Shown here piece after piece: positions 29,158-37,871 of a stretch of 64,000 bases of DNA; position 1 is the stretch's first letter; every line of letters starts with the position of its first letter. The DNA is from Streptosporangium lutulentum (GTDB lineage Bacteria > Actinomycetota > Actinomycetes > Streptosporangiales > Streptosporangiaceae). A program made the position numbers and the translations under genes. Under the pieces are notes generated by a model. That model searched no databases. It saw nothing but the letters and a program-made list of their open reading frames with translations, and was not told the DNA's origin. The DNA lies in NCBI RefSeq assembly GCF_030811455.1, contig NZ_JAUSQU010000001.1:1364001-1428000 (forward strand), read 5' to 3'.

Positions 29158-29880
29158 ATGCGTGAGCACCATTCCATCGTGACCGCGGGCCTGCTGGGGC
29201 TGTGCCTGACGATGACCACGGCCTGCGCGGACGCCGACTGGGCCCCCACCGTGACGATCCCGATGGGGAGCGTGGAGACGGCGACCTCCATGCCCGAGTC
29301 TCCCGTGCCCGACACCCCCGCGCCCACGACCTCCACGCCTGACATGCCCGAGGGGTTCAAGCCGCTCGGGAGCGTCGCCAGCGGGCTCTTCGTCGCGGTT
29401 CCCGAGGGCTGGGTCGCGCTCGACCTGAGTAAAGACGATCTCGAACAGGGTCTGAGGAGCAGCGGCCTGTCGGGGCCGGCGCTGGAGCGGGCCAAGCAGA
29501 ACCTGCAGATCCTGGTGGACAACAAGGCCCTCTGGGCGTCCGACCCCGCGTCGTCCCAGGTGTCCCGGCACAGATTCGCCACCAACCTCAACGGCTACTG
29601 CCAGTCCGGCCCCGAGACGACGGTGGACGAGTTGATGGCCTCCGCCAGAACGGAGTTGGAGCGGCTCAACGCCAAGGTCTTCGAGACGGTGCGGACGCCG
29701 ATCGATTTCGGCGAAGCCGGGCGGGTCACCTATTCGTTCACGACCGACGGCATCACCGTGAAAGGCACCCAGTATTACGTGCCCACCCGTGGCAAGGTCT
29801 GCATCGTCACACTCAGCACCGACCAGGACGGCAAGCAGGAACTGTTCGACAGCATCGGCAAGACGATCCACCCGGTCTGA
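29158..29880 (+). CDS. Putative lipoprotein of unknown function
   Basis: A 240-residue protein with a lipobox TTAC (C23) after a hydrophobic signal, then a Thr/Pro-rich linker of about 40 residues typical of surface-anchored actinobacterial proteins. The folded part (about residues 65-240) opens with FVAVPEGWVALDLS and resembles PsbP/LpqN-like lipoproteins of unknown role; the similarity is weak. A good GAGGAGGAC site precedes the ATG. It is monocistronic. Confidence 0.7.
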   Translation: MREHHSIVTAGLLGLCLTMTTACADADWAPTVTIPMGSVETATSMPESPVPDTPAPTTSTPDMPEGFKPLGSVASGLFVAVPEGWVALDLSKDDLEQGLRSSGLSGPALERAKQNLQILVDNKALWASDPASSQVSRHRFATNLNGYCQSGPETTVDELMASARTELERLNAKVFETVRTPIDFGEAGRVTYSFTTDGITVKGTQYYVPTRGKVCIVTLSTDQDGKQELFDSIGKTIHPV

Positions 29881-30468
29881 CCTCCGGTCGGCTCTGTCAC
29901 GGGACCCCTGCCGAATCGGCGGCGCGTTATCACGATATTTCGTGATGCTAGGTGGCACTTTCGCCGGTTGCAAGCAAAAGCTCGCGGGTTTGTAGATAAA
30001 AGGTGCCAACCTGCCCTTTTGTGATGGGCGGTCGTCGGTGCGCCTGTCCGATCCGGGAGGCTCCTCCGCCTCGCCTCCATCGGGATCCGTCCGGCGGCCG
30101 GAAAACGACGACACCGGGGCCACGGGTGCGACGCGCCCCGAAGGGGTGCCTTCACGGATGGCGCTTGATGAGCCGGACGAGATGGCGGGCGACGCTCATG
30201 CAGGGACTTTAGTCACAAGTAGGAGAAAGACCCCGCAATGATGACGAAACTTCTTCCAATTTTGTCAAAAGCCGCGTAACTTCCACGCCAAGTTCTCTGC
30301 ACAGTACCGAGGGGTCGCGGTGAGTCGCACGGCCGTATCCACGGTGGGACGTCGGTGGGTGGCGACCATCGCACGGATCCGCCGGTTCCACGGCGGAAGG
30401 GAGTCGGCGGCTCAGCCGTGGCATCGGGGGATCAGGCGATTCCGTCCACCCACATGGAGAAGAGATCG
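29881..30468. other. 588-bp intergenic region with hairpins and a regulated promoter
   Basis: No gene. It contains an 18-bp hairpin ATCACGA-TATT-TCGTGAT (29929-29946), an imperfect long-range pairing AGGTGGCAC/GTGCCAACCT around 29949-30013 enclosing an A/G-rich loop, the shared operator and promoter at 30241-30282, and a further dyad AACTT-7-AAGTT (30278-30294). Confidence 0.6.
30241..30282 (+). promoter_or_regulatory. Promoter and LacI-type operator of the secreted isomerase gene
   Basis: Operator ATGACGAAACTTCTTCCAA (30241-30259) matches the importer operator at its last 14 bases. Its right arm is the -35 TTCCAA; 17 bases on is -10 TAACTT (30277-30282). The leader to the start codon is about 180 nt. 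Confidence 0.62.
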
Positions 30469-31611
30469 ATGAGCGCACACGAAGAAGAAATCGAGATCAC
30501 CAACGCGCTGCGCCGGGGCCTGGGGCTGAACCGGCGACAGTTCCTCGCGGCCACGACGGGAGTCACCGCGGTGGCCATGGCGGGAGCGGGACCGCTCGCG
30601 TCGACCGCCCAGGCGGCCTCGGGCCGTCACCCCAGGGGCACGCTGGTGCCGCCGAGCAAGCGCGGCATCATCCTCTACACCGTCCGCGACGCGATCTCAA
30701 GGGATCCGCTGTCGACGGACCTTCCCTCCGGCTTCCAGCGCGTGTTCGAGGCGCTCTCCCGGATCGGCTACCGGCAGGTGGAGTTCGCCGGCTACGGCCA
30801 GCACGCCAACTCCAAGGGCGGCGCCAACCTGGAGAGCGTCGAAGGCGCCCGGATGCTGCGCCGGTGGCTCGACCACTACGGCCTCGAGGCCGAGGGCAAC
30901 CACGGCTTCATCCCCGGCTCCTGGCCGCTCACCACGGCGGACCTCGACAGGTTCAAGCTCCACCTGGAGATCGCCCACACCCTCGGCCTCGGGCACGTGG
31001 GCACCGGCAACGACCCCACGAACAGCGCCTACAAGGACGACTGGAACATCGCCGCCGAGAAGTGGAACCATCTCGGCTCGATCGCCTCCCGCGCCGGGAT
31101 CAAGCTGTACACGCACAATCACGACGCGGCGTACAACTTCCTTCTCGACAGCGGCCCGCTTGACGCGCTCGGCAAGCCCACCCGCTCGTCGGGCATCCGC
31201 AAACTGGAGTACTTCCTCAAGATCACAGACCGCAGGGACGTCTACCTGGAGATGGACATCTTCTGGGCGCATGTGGCCCGGTTCAAGTTCAGCACGTTCA
31301 CCGCCCCCGACGGCTCCACGCGGACCGACGTCTTCGACCCCCTGGCGGTCGTGCGCGCGAACGCCAGGCGGTTCCCCCTGTTCCACGCGAAGGACGGAAA
31401 GTCCAACCCGGCGACCGCGAACGGCTACGACATGGTGCCGTTCGGCACCGGTGACATCGACTACGCCAAGTTCTTCAGGGGCGCGGGCCCCAAGGGCTCC
31501 TTCAACCCGATGTACGAGCAGGACAACGCCCCCGGAGGAACGGCCAACCCCGGCCAGTCGCTCCAGTACGCCGACCTGAGCTACGACAACATGGCCGCGC
31601 TGCGCGGCTGA
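30469..31611 (+). CDS. Tat-exported sugar-phosphate isomerase/epimerase-like TIM barrel protein
   Basis: A 380-residue protein. The signal is a clear twin-arginine type, NRRQFLAATTGVTAVAM followed by an AQA-type cleavage region. The mature part is an AP-endonuclease-2/xylose-isomerase-like barrel: RGIILYTVRDAI, GYRQVEFAGYG, LYTHNHDAAY, DVYLEMDIFW and FPLFHAKDGK provide His, Glu and Asp residues suitable for a divalent metal. Family members act on keto- or oxidised sugars; the substrate here is unknown. ATG 30469 has GGAGA upstream; the longer frame to 30355 lacks sense. It carries the alpha-glucan operator and precedes the sugar dehydrogenase gene. Confidence 0.85.
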   Translation: MSAHEEEIEITNALRRGLGLNRRQFLAATTGVTAVAMAGAGPLASTAQAASGRHPRGTLVPPSKRGIILYTVRDAISRDPLSTDLPSGFQRVFEALSRIGYRQVEFAGYGQHANSKGGANLESVEGARMLRRWLDHYGLEAEGNHGFIPGSWPLTTADLDRFKLHLEIAHTLGLGHVGTGNDPTNSAYKDDWNIAAEKWNHLGSIASRAGIKLYTHNHDAAYNFLLDSGPLDALGKPTRSSGIRKLEYFLKITDRRDVYLEMDIFWAHVARFKFSTFTAPDGSTRTDVFDPLAVVRANARRFPLFHAKDGKSNPATANGYDMVPFGTGDIDYAKFFRGAGPKGSFNPMYEQDNAPGGTANPGQSLQYADLSYDNMAALRG

Positions 31612-31627
31612 CGACGCCACGAGTTCG

Positions 31628-31678
31628 GCGGACCGCCACGTGATCCACACCGTTGCAGCGGTGTGCGTGGCGGTCCGC
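31628..31678 (+). terminator. Strong two-stage hairpin terminator
   Basis: An outer 13-bp stem GCGGACCGCCACG/CGTGGCGGTCCGC and an inner stem CACACCG/CGGTGTG separated by a 5-base bulge, followed by CTTCCTT. It ends the isomerase transcript, so the next gene depends on readthrough or its own promoter. Confidence 0.8.
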
Positions 31679-31714
31679 CTTCCTTGCCTCCCCCCGGAAG
31701 AGAAGGCGCAGTAA

Positions 31715-34700
31715 GTGAAGCGTACTCGCATGATGCTCGGCGGAATCCTCACCGCCCTGACGCTCCCCCTGACGATGCTCGGCGCCACACCCGCCGTCGC
31801 CCACCCGGGGCATGACCCGGCGACGGAGTGGTCGAGCTACGAGAAGATCACGTTGACCAAGAACATCGGTGAGCCGATCGACATGGCGGTCCTGCCCGAC
31901 CGGCGGGTCCTCCACACCGCGCGCAACGGCGACATCCGGCTGACCGACGCCACCACCGGCGTCACGAAGGTCGTCAACACCGTCCCCGTCTACGCCAACT
32001 CGGAGGACGGCCTCCAGACGATCGCGATCGACCCCGGCTTCGCCGAGAACAAATGGGTCTACGTCTACTACGCGCCGAGGACGATGACGGCGCCGTACCC
32101 GGAGACGACGCCGACCGGGTCGGCGCCCAACTCGCTGCCCGCGGGCGCGGACGAGTCGTACTGGGACCGGTGGAAGGGCTACAACCAGTTGTCCCGGTTC
32201 AAGTGGACCGGCGATGCCCTCGACCTGTCCACCGAGCAGATCATCATCAAGGTCGAGGCGCAGCGTGGGCAGTGCTGTCACGTCGCCGGCGACATGGACT
32301 GGGACGCCGACGGCAATCTCTACCTCGCCACCGGCGACAACACCCCGGCCGGCACGCCGGGGGCCAACGGCTACGCGCCCAACAACGACGCCCCCGGAAT
32401 GAACCCCGGGCTCGACGCGCGGCGCGGCGCGGGCAACACCAACGACCTGCGCGGCAAGATCCTGCGGATCACGACGGGGGAGGACGGCTCCTACACGATC
32501 CCCGCCGGCAACCTGTTCCCGCCGGAGACGGCCGGGACCCGTCCGGAGATCTTCGCGATGGGCCTGCGGAACCCCTTCCGCATGGACGTCGACCCGGAGA
32601 CCGGCACGGTGTCGTGGGCCGACTACGGGCCGGACGCCGGCGCCCCGGACGCCGCCCGGGGCCCGCTCGGCTACGTCGAGTGGAACGTCACCCCCATCGG
32701 CGAACCGATGAACGGGGGCTGGCCGTACTGCACCGGAGACAACTTCAACTACAACGACTGGGACTTCGCCGCCTCGGCGGCGCGTGAGTGGTTCGACTGC
32801 GCGGGCGGGGCGGCGAACACCTCGCGATGGAACACCGGCCTGGAGCAGGTCCCGGCCGCGGTGCCGGCGGACCTGTACTACGGCGACAACAACACGCACC
32901 AGCCCGCCGAATGGGCCGGGCTCACCGATTTCGACCCGCAGGGTGGGCAGGGGCCGATGGGCGGCCCCGTCTACCACTACGACCCGGAGAACCCCTCGAC
33001 GACGAAGTTCCCGCAGTACTGGGACAGGAAGTTCTTCTTCTCCGAGTTCTCCCAGGACTATCTCGCGGCGTTCACCGTGCCGCAGCCGGACGGGCCGGTG
33101 ACCGCGATCGAGCAGTTCCTGCCGAACAGCGCGCTGAGGACGATGGCGATGCCGATCACCGACAGCCCGATGGACATCGAGTTCGGCCCCGACGGCTCGT
33201 TGTACGTGCTCGACTACGGCGACGGCTTCTTCCGCGCCAACCCCGACGCCGGGCTCTACCGCATCGACTACGCGCCGGGGAACAAGACCCCCCAGGCGAA
33301 GATCACCGTCGACCGGTCCTCCGGCAGCGCCGCGCCCCTCACCGTCGAGTTCAGCGCGGCGTCGTCCCAGGACGCCGAGCCGGGCGCACTGGAGTACGAC
33401 TGGGACTTCGACGGGAACGGCACCTTCGACGCCACAGGCGTGACGGCCTCGCACACCTACACGGAACTCGGACAGTACGTCGCCCGGCTCCGCGTGACCG
33501 ACGCGGAGGGCAAGGCCGGGCTCACGTCGACCGAGATCACCGTCGGCAACACCGCGCCCGAGGTGACCATCCGGACACCTGGGAACGGCTCCTTCTTCGA
33601 CTGGGGCAACGCGGTGCCGTTCCGGATCGGGGTCGCCGACGAGGAAGACGGGAACACCCCGGTGTGCAGCCGGGTGCAGTGGACCTTCGGCCTCGGCCAC
33701 GACGCGCACGCGCACCCGGAGACGACCGGCACGGGGTGCTCCGGCGGCTGGCCGACACCGGTGAACGCTCCCGAGCACGGTGAGACCGAGAACATCTTCG
33801 GCGTCATCGTCGTGAGCTACCGCGACAACGGGGCCGGCGACATCCCGGGGGCGCTCGGTGAGGCCACGCTCATCCTGAACCCGAAGCTGACGCAGGCCGA
33901 GCACGCGGACGCGAGCGAGGGCGTAACGGAGACCGCGGACGAGAGCGCGTCCGCCCGAGCGAAGATCACGTCGTTCGACGCCGGAGACTGGATCTCCTAC
34001 GACCCGGTGAACCTCACCGGGATCACGGGTGTGAAGACCCGGGCCTCCGGAGCGGGCACCCTGTCCCTGAGGTGGAACTCGGCGACGGCGGATCCGTTCG
34101 CCACCGTCACCGTGCCCGCGGGAGCGGGCTGGCAGACGGTGGACACCGCGCTCGCGGACGCCCCGGAGGGCAGCGGCAGGCTCTACGTCACCTCGACCGG
34201 CGGCGTGGACGTCGACTCCTTCACCTTCGAGGGTGACGGGGTCGCGGACCGGACGCCGCCGACCGTCTCGGCGACGCTCAGCCCGGCGGAGCCGAACGGG
34301 GAGAACGGCTGGTACACCGGAAACGTCACGCTGACGGTGACCGCGACCGACAACGCCACGGTGGCGAGCCGGCAGTACTCGCTCGACGGCGGCACGACCT
34401 GGCTGAACGCCGCCAACCCGGTGACCCTGAGCGCGGAGAACGTCAACGAGGTGCGCTACCGGGCGACCGACGGCGGCGGCAACGTCTCGAAGATCGGCAC
34501 CGCCACGGTGCGGATCGACAAGACCGCCCCTGCCCTGTCGGTGAGCGGCGTGGAGAACAGGAAGTACGGAGACTCCGCGTCGATCAGGCCCGTCTTCTCG
34601 GCGGCGGACGCGACGTCGGGTGCGGCGAGCGCGACGGCGACGATCGGAGGTGATCGGATCACCTCCGGTAAGCCGGTCACCCTGTGGCGGCTGGGGCTCG

Positions 34701-35035
34701 GCAGACACGAGCTGATCGTCACCGGAAAGGACAGGGCGGGCCACTCCACGACGCGGACCGTCGAGTTCGAGGTCACGACCTCCTTCGCCGATGTGCGCGC
34801 GCTCATCGATCACTTCAGGAAGGCGGGTTCGGTGACGAGCCGGGGTGCGGCCGCCCTGCGCACCCGGCTGGACCAGGCCGTGAAGCAGGCGGACCGAGGG
34901 AGGAACAAGGATGCGATCAAGGAATTGGAGCAGTTCGCGAAGCTCGCCCGCGAGTCGCGCAACGTGACCGACAGGGCGGTGCGCGACGTGCTCGTCCGGG
35001 ACGCGGAGGCGCTGATCGCGCGGTTGCGCTCCTGA
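31715..35035 (+). CDS. Secreted glucose/sorbosone dehydrogenase-like protein with PKD and FIMAH domains
   Basis: A 1106-residue secreted protein. After a Sec-type signal (cleavage near AVAHP) comes a six-bladed GSDH beta-propeller (about residues 45-520) with IAIDPGFAENKWVYVYY, CCHVAGDMDWDADGNLYLATGDN and PEIFAMGLRNPFRMDVDP; relatives are PQQ-dependent sugar dehydrogenases. Then follow a PKD domain (about 525-605), a CBM6-like jelly roll (about 690-820), an Ig-like repeat region with YSLDGGTTW, and a helical FIMAH domain at the C-terminus (FADVRALIDHFRKAG onward). It is likely surface-held and oxidises sugars on or near polysaccharide. PQQ use is a family inference. GTG 31715 sits 36 bp past the terminator. 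Confidence 0.85.
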   Translation: MKRTRMMLGGILTALTLPLTMLGATPAVAHPGHDPATEWSSYEKITLTKNIGEPIDMAVLPDRRVLHTARNGDIRLTDATTGVTKVVNTVPVYANSEDGLQTIAIDPGFAENKWVYVYYAPRTMTAPYPETTPTGSAPNSLPAGADESYWDRWKGYNQLSRFKWTGDALDLSTEQIIIKVEAQRGQCCHVAGDMDWDADGNLYLATGDNTPAGTPGANGYAPNNDAPGMNPGLDARRGAGNTNDLRGKILRITTGEDGSYTIPAGNLFPPETAGTRPEIFAMGLRNPFRMDVDPETGTVSWADYGPDAGAPDAARGPLGYVEWNVTPIGEPMNGGWPYCTGDNFNYNDWDFAASAAREWFDCAGGAANTSRWNTGLEQVPAAVPADLYYGDNNTHQPAEWAGLTDFDPQGGQGPMGGPVYHYDPENPSTTKFPQYWDRKFFFSEFSQDYLAAFTVPQPDGPVTAIEQFLPNSALRTMAMPITDSPMDIEFGPDGSLYVLDYGDGFFRANPDAGLYRIDYAPGNKTPQAKITVDRSSGSAAPLTVEFSAASSQDAEPGALEYDWDFDGNGTFDATGVTASHTYTELGQYVARLRVTDAEGKAGLTSTEITVGNTAPEVTIRTPGNGSFFDWGNAVPFRIGVADEEDGNTPVCSRVQWTFGLGHDAHAHPETTGTGCSGGWPTPVNAPEHGETENIFGVIVVSYRDNGAGDIPGALGEATLILNPKLTQAEHADASEGVTETADESASARAKITSFDAGDWISYDPVNLTGITGVKTRASGAGTLSLRWNSATADPFATVTVPAGAGWQTVDTALADAPEGSGRLYVTSTGGVDVDSFTFEGDGVADRTPPTVSATLSPAEPNGENGWYTGNVTLTVTATDNATVASRQYSLDGGTTWLNAANPVTLSAENVNEVRYRATDGGGNVSKIGTATVRIDKTAPALSVSGVENRKYGDSASIRPVFSAADATSGAASATATIGGDRITSGKPVTLWRLGLGRHELIVTGKDRAGHSTTRTVEFEVTTSFADVRALIDHFRKAGSVTSRGAAALRTRLDQAVKQADRGRNKDAIKELEQFAKLARESRNVTDRAVRDVLVRDAEALIARLRS

Positions 35036-35095
35036 TCACCCTGACGGCCGAAGGGGTTTTCCCGCGGCCGCGGGGCGGGTGAGAACCCGGTGTTT

Positions 35096-35124
35096 CCGGC
35101 TCCGCTCCAACCGGGCGGAGCCGG
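35096..35124. terminator. Hairpin between convergent genes
   Basis: CCGGCTCCGC and GCGGAGCCGG form a perfect 10-bp stem with a 9-base loop between the sugar dehydrogenase and the ATPase genes, probably terminating both. Confidence 0.65.
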
Positions 35125-35134
35125 ACTCGCCGGG

Positions 35135-36424
35135 TCAGCGGTGGGGCGGGTCGATGCGGGAGCCGTCCACGGCGAAGAGCATCAGCCGGGTGACGTCGAT
35201 GCCCACCCGGGCGGGTTCGCCGGAGCGCCAGACGGGACGGGAGCCGACCCGGACGATGAGGTCGGCCCTGCGGTGGGTGCCGCCACCGACCTGCTCCTGC
35301 GTCTGATGGGGCTCGGCCTCCTCGGAAAGGGCGCGGGGCACCAGCCGGCGCATGAGGGCGCGAGTACGGCCGCCGGAAACGGAGGAGGCCAGGCCGGCGG
35401 CCCGGTGACGGGGATCCGGGGGCTCGGGTACGGCCACGGCGGTCAGGCCGCTTTCGACGTAGGCGAGCCACTCGTGGCCGTGGTACTCCAGGGCGCGGAC
35501 GCGGCCGAGGAAGGTCGGGCCCTCGAAGCTGTCGGGGACCGGGGCGAGGCAGTCCGGGCGGAGGCCGACGATGATCTGGCTGCCGACGTGCTGGGAGATG
35601 ACGTAGGCCCTGGGATCGGTCCAGGGGATCGTTATCTGGTGCGGGCCGAAGTCCAGCAGGATGAACTGGTTCTGCGGCGTTCGTACGGTGGCCGCGAGAA
35701 GGTTGAGCTGCTGGGAGCTGAGGAAGGCCGCGGTGAAGGCGGTGGCCGGGTCGTTGTAGACCTGGCCCGGGGTGCCGAGGTCCTGCAGGACGCCGCGGTT
35801 CATGATGGCGATCCTGTCGGCCAGGGTCAGGGCCTCGACCTGGTCGTGTGTCACGTAGACCGTGGTCACGCCGAGCGAGCGGACCAGGGAGGAGATCTCC
35901 ATGCGGAGCTCGGTGCGCATGCCCGCGTCCAGGTTGGACAGCGGCTCGTCCATCAGGAAGAGCGAGGGCTGGCGGACGATCGCGCGGCCCATCGCGACGC
36001 GCTGGCGCTGGCCGCCGGAGAGCGTTCCAGGACGGCGCTCAAGCGTCTCGTCGATGTGCAGGGCCTTGGACAGTTCGGTCACGCGTTCCCTGATCATCGC
36101 CGGGTCGGCTTTGGCGATCTCCAAGGGAAAGGCCATGTTGCCGCGTACCGTGCGATGTGGATACAGTGCACCGTTCTGGAAGACCATGGCGACGTCGCGA
36201 TCACGTGGAGCGAGGTCGTTGGCGAACTCCCCGCCCAGCCAGAGGTCTCCGGAGGTGACGTCCTCCAGTCCCGCGATCATCCGGAGCAACGTGGACTTTC
36301 CGCAGCCAGACGGTCCGAGCAGGACGAGAAACTCCCCGTTTTCGGCGCGCAAATTCATGCGGTCAACCGCAAGGAACCCTCCGGGGTAAACCTTGCTCAC
36401 ATTATCGAGGACGACGGTACTCAT
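35135..36424 (-). CDS. msmK: ABC transporter ATPase, MsmK/UgpC type
   Basis: A 429-residue ATP-binding protein of the sugar-importer class that serves several transporters. Walker A GPSGCGKST at residues 37-45, signature LSGGQRQR, Walker B LFLMDEPLSNLD and the switch His in VYVTHDQ are intact. The C-terminal part includes TOBE-like beta segments and is somewhat longer than usual with a low-complexity Arg-rich linker. ATG 36424 has GGAGGAA upstream; the longer frame to 36505 lacks a site. The importer operon at 20556-23752 has no ATPase of its own and shares the same operator, so this is the likely energy source. Confidence 0.9.
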   Translation of the reverse strand: MSTVVLDNVSKVYPGGFLAVDRMNLRAENGEFLVLLGPSGCGKSTLLRMIAGLEDVTSGDLWLGGEFANDLAPRDRDVAMVFQNGALYPHRTVRGNMAFPLEIAKADPAMIRERVTELSKALHIDETLERRPGTLSGGQRQRVAMGRAIVRQPSLFLMDEPLSNLDAGMRTELRMEISSLVRSLGVTTVYVTHDQVEALTLADRIAIMNRGVLQDLGTPGQVYNDPATAFTAAFLSSQQLNLLAATVRTPQNQFILLDFGPHQITIPWTDPRAYVISQHVGSQIIVGLRPDCLAPVPDSFEGPTFLGRVRALEYHGHEWLAYVESGLTAVAVPEPPDPRHRAAGLASSVSGGRTRALMRRLVPRALSEEAEPHQTQEQVGGGTHRRADLIVRVGSRPVWRSGEPARVGIDVTRLMLFAVDGSRIDPPHR

Positions 36425-36622
36425 GCGCGCTCGTTCCTCCCGGACTCCGCTGCCCGGATCCCAGCCGTGTAATTGATGAGGTAGTACATCGCGACACTTG
36501 CCCATGTGTCCATAGATGTCGTTAGAAATCGCACATCTGTCGGTTACTTTCCAGTTTCATGTCGTGTAGGTGGGTTAAGGAATGCAGGGTTTGACGTGCC
36601 ATCCATGGCCGGCGGGTTCGGG

Positions 36623-36651
36623 ATGTTACAGTTTGCGAAAAGTTGCGGGAA
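36623..36651 (-). promoter_or_regulatory. Promoter and LacI-type operator upstream of the MsmK-type ATPase
   Basis: Minus-strand -35 TTCCCG (36651-36646) and -10 TAACAT (36628-36623) are 17 bases apart, and the fourth 19-bp operator, TTCCCGCAACTTTTCGCAA read on the minus strand, overlays the -35 and spacer. It lies 73 bp before the divergent LacI gene, so it may also autoregulate that gene. The leader to msmK is about 190 nt. Confidence 0.58.
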
Positions 36652-36723
36652 TGGGTTTCAGATGAGGGCGCCGAACGTCGCTCGGTTCGCACTCGATTCG
36701 GCCGCATGGTGGGGTGGCTTCTG

Positions 36724-37788
36724 ATGGACGGCGAACTCGAGCAGACCCCTCGTCCCCGTCCCGACGGGGCGGGAATCCGGCTGGCCGACATCGCCGCGCA
36801 GGCGGGAGTCAGCGAGGCCACGGTCAGCCGGGTACTCAACGGCAAGCCGGGCGTGTCGCAGATGACCAGGCAGGCGGTGCTGACGGCGCTCGACCTCATG
36901 GGCTACGAGCGCCCGCAGCGCCTTCGCCAGCGCAGCAACGGACTGGTCGGCCTGGTGACCCCCGAGCTGGACAACCCGATCTTCCCGGCCTTCGCCCAGG
37001 CCATCGAGAAGGCCCTGACCCAGCACGGCTACACCCCCGTGCTCTGCACCCAGCTGCCCGGCGGGGCACCCGAGGACGAGTTCACCGAGCTGCTGACGGA
37101 CCGCGGAGTGAGCGGCATCGTCTTCGTCTCAGGGCTGCACGCCGACGTCACCGCCAGGATGGACCGTTACATCCGCCTGACCGAGCGCGGGCTGCCGATC
37201 GTCCTGATCGACGGCTACAGCGACCGGATCGACGCTCCGTTCATCTCTCCGGACGATCGGGCGGCGGCGCGGTTGGCGGTGCAGCATCTGGTGGATCTGG
37301 GGCATGAGCGGATCGGTCTGGCGGTCGGTCCGGGGCGGTTCGTGCCGGTGATCCGGAAGATCGAGGGGTATCGGAAGGCGATGGCGCAGTTGCTGGGGGT
37401 GAGCGAGGTGGAGGAGTTGATCTCGCATTCGCTGTTCTCGGTGGAGGGGGGTCAGGCGGCGGCGGCGCAGTTGCTGGAGCGGGGGTGTACGGGCATCGTG
37501 TGTGCGTCGGATCTGATGGCGTTGGGGGTGATTCGGGCGTGCCGGGATCGGGGGTTGTCGGTGCCGGGTGAGGTGTCGGTGGTCGGGTTCGACGACTCGC
37601 CGTTGATCGCCTTCACCGACCCGCCGCTGACCACCGTGCGCAAGCCCATCGGCGCGATGGCCTCGGCGGCCGTGGCGACCCTGCTGGAGGAGATCAAGGG
37701 CATGCGGGGCAGGCACGTCGAGCTGATGTTCCAGCCCGAGCTGGTCGTGCGCCGCTCGACGGGCTCCGGCCCCCTGGTGAGCCGCTAG
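36724..37788 (+). CDS. LacI-family repressor, copy 2
   Basis: A 354-residue LacI/GalR protein, paralogue of the one at 25441-26490. The helix-turn-helix LADIAAQAGVSEATVSRVLNG has the same recognition helix; differences cluster in the N-terminal tail, around residues 155-175 and at the C-terminus. ATG 36724 follows GGGGTGG; an ATG at 36706 and a longer frame to 36643 are possible. It is divergent from the ATPase gene with an operator between them, so it is likely autoregulated and a regulator of the island. Confidence 0.9.
   Translation: MDGELEQTPRPRPDGAGIRLADIAAQAGVSEATVSRVLNGKPGVSQMTRQAVLTALDLMGYERPQRLRQRSNGLVGLVTPELDNPIFPAFAQAIEKALTQHGYTPVLCTQLPGGAPEDEFTELLTDRGVSGIVFVSGLHADVTARMDRYIRLTERGLPIVLIDGYSDRIDAPFISPDDRAAARLAVQHLVDLGHERIGLAVGPGRFVPVIRKIEGYRKAMAQLLGVSEVEELISHSLFSVEGGQAAAAQLLERGCTGIVCASDLMALGVIRACRDRGLSVPGEVSVVGFDDSPLIAFTDPPLTTVRKPIGAMASAAVATLLEEIKGMRGRHVELMFQPELVVRRSTGSGPLVSR
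37240..37640 (+). repeat. 401-bp direct repeat, copy B (in LacI gene 2)
   Basis: Partner of 25942-26342, offset 11,298 bp in the same orientation, one mismatch. It could mediate deletion of the whole intervening segment by homologous recombination. Confidence 0.95.
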
Positions 37789-37871
37789 CGGGGCCGGCCA
37801 GGGGGTTCCGGCCCGTCCAGGCGCGATCCAGACCCGGGCCGGCGAACGTTCCCGGTCACAGCGTCACAGCG

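Noticed and set aside
28868-29158. Plus-strand frame between the ACT-domain and lipoprotein genes
   Set aside because: Arg-rich composition without domain or ribosome binding site; it covers hairpins and the lipoprotein's upstream region.
31502-34813. A minus-strand frame of about 1100 codons opposite the sugar dehydrogenase gene
   Set aside because: The plus strand has a signal peptide and recognisable domains; the minus frame is low-complexity RR/VRR-rich shadow.
36643-36723. Longer N-terminus for the second LacI protein (start at 36643)
   Set aside because: The added residues would overlap the operator, lack a ribosome binding site and have no counterpart in the paralogue.
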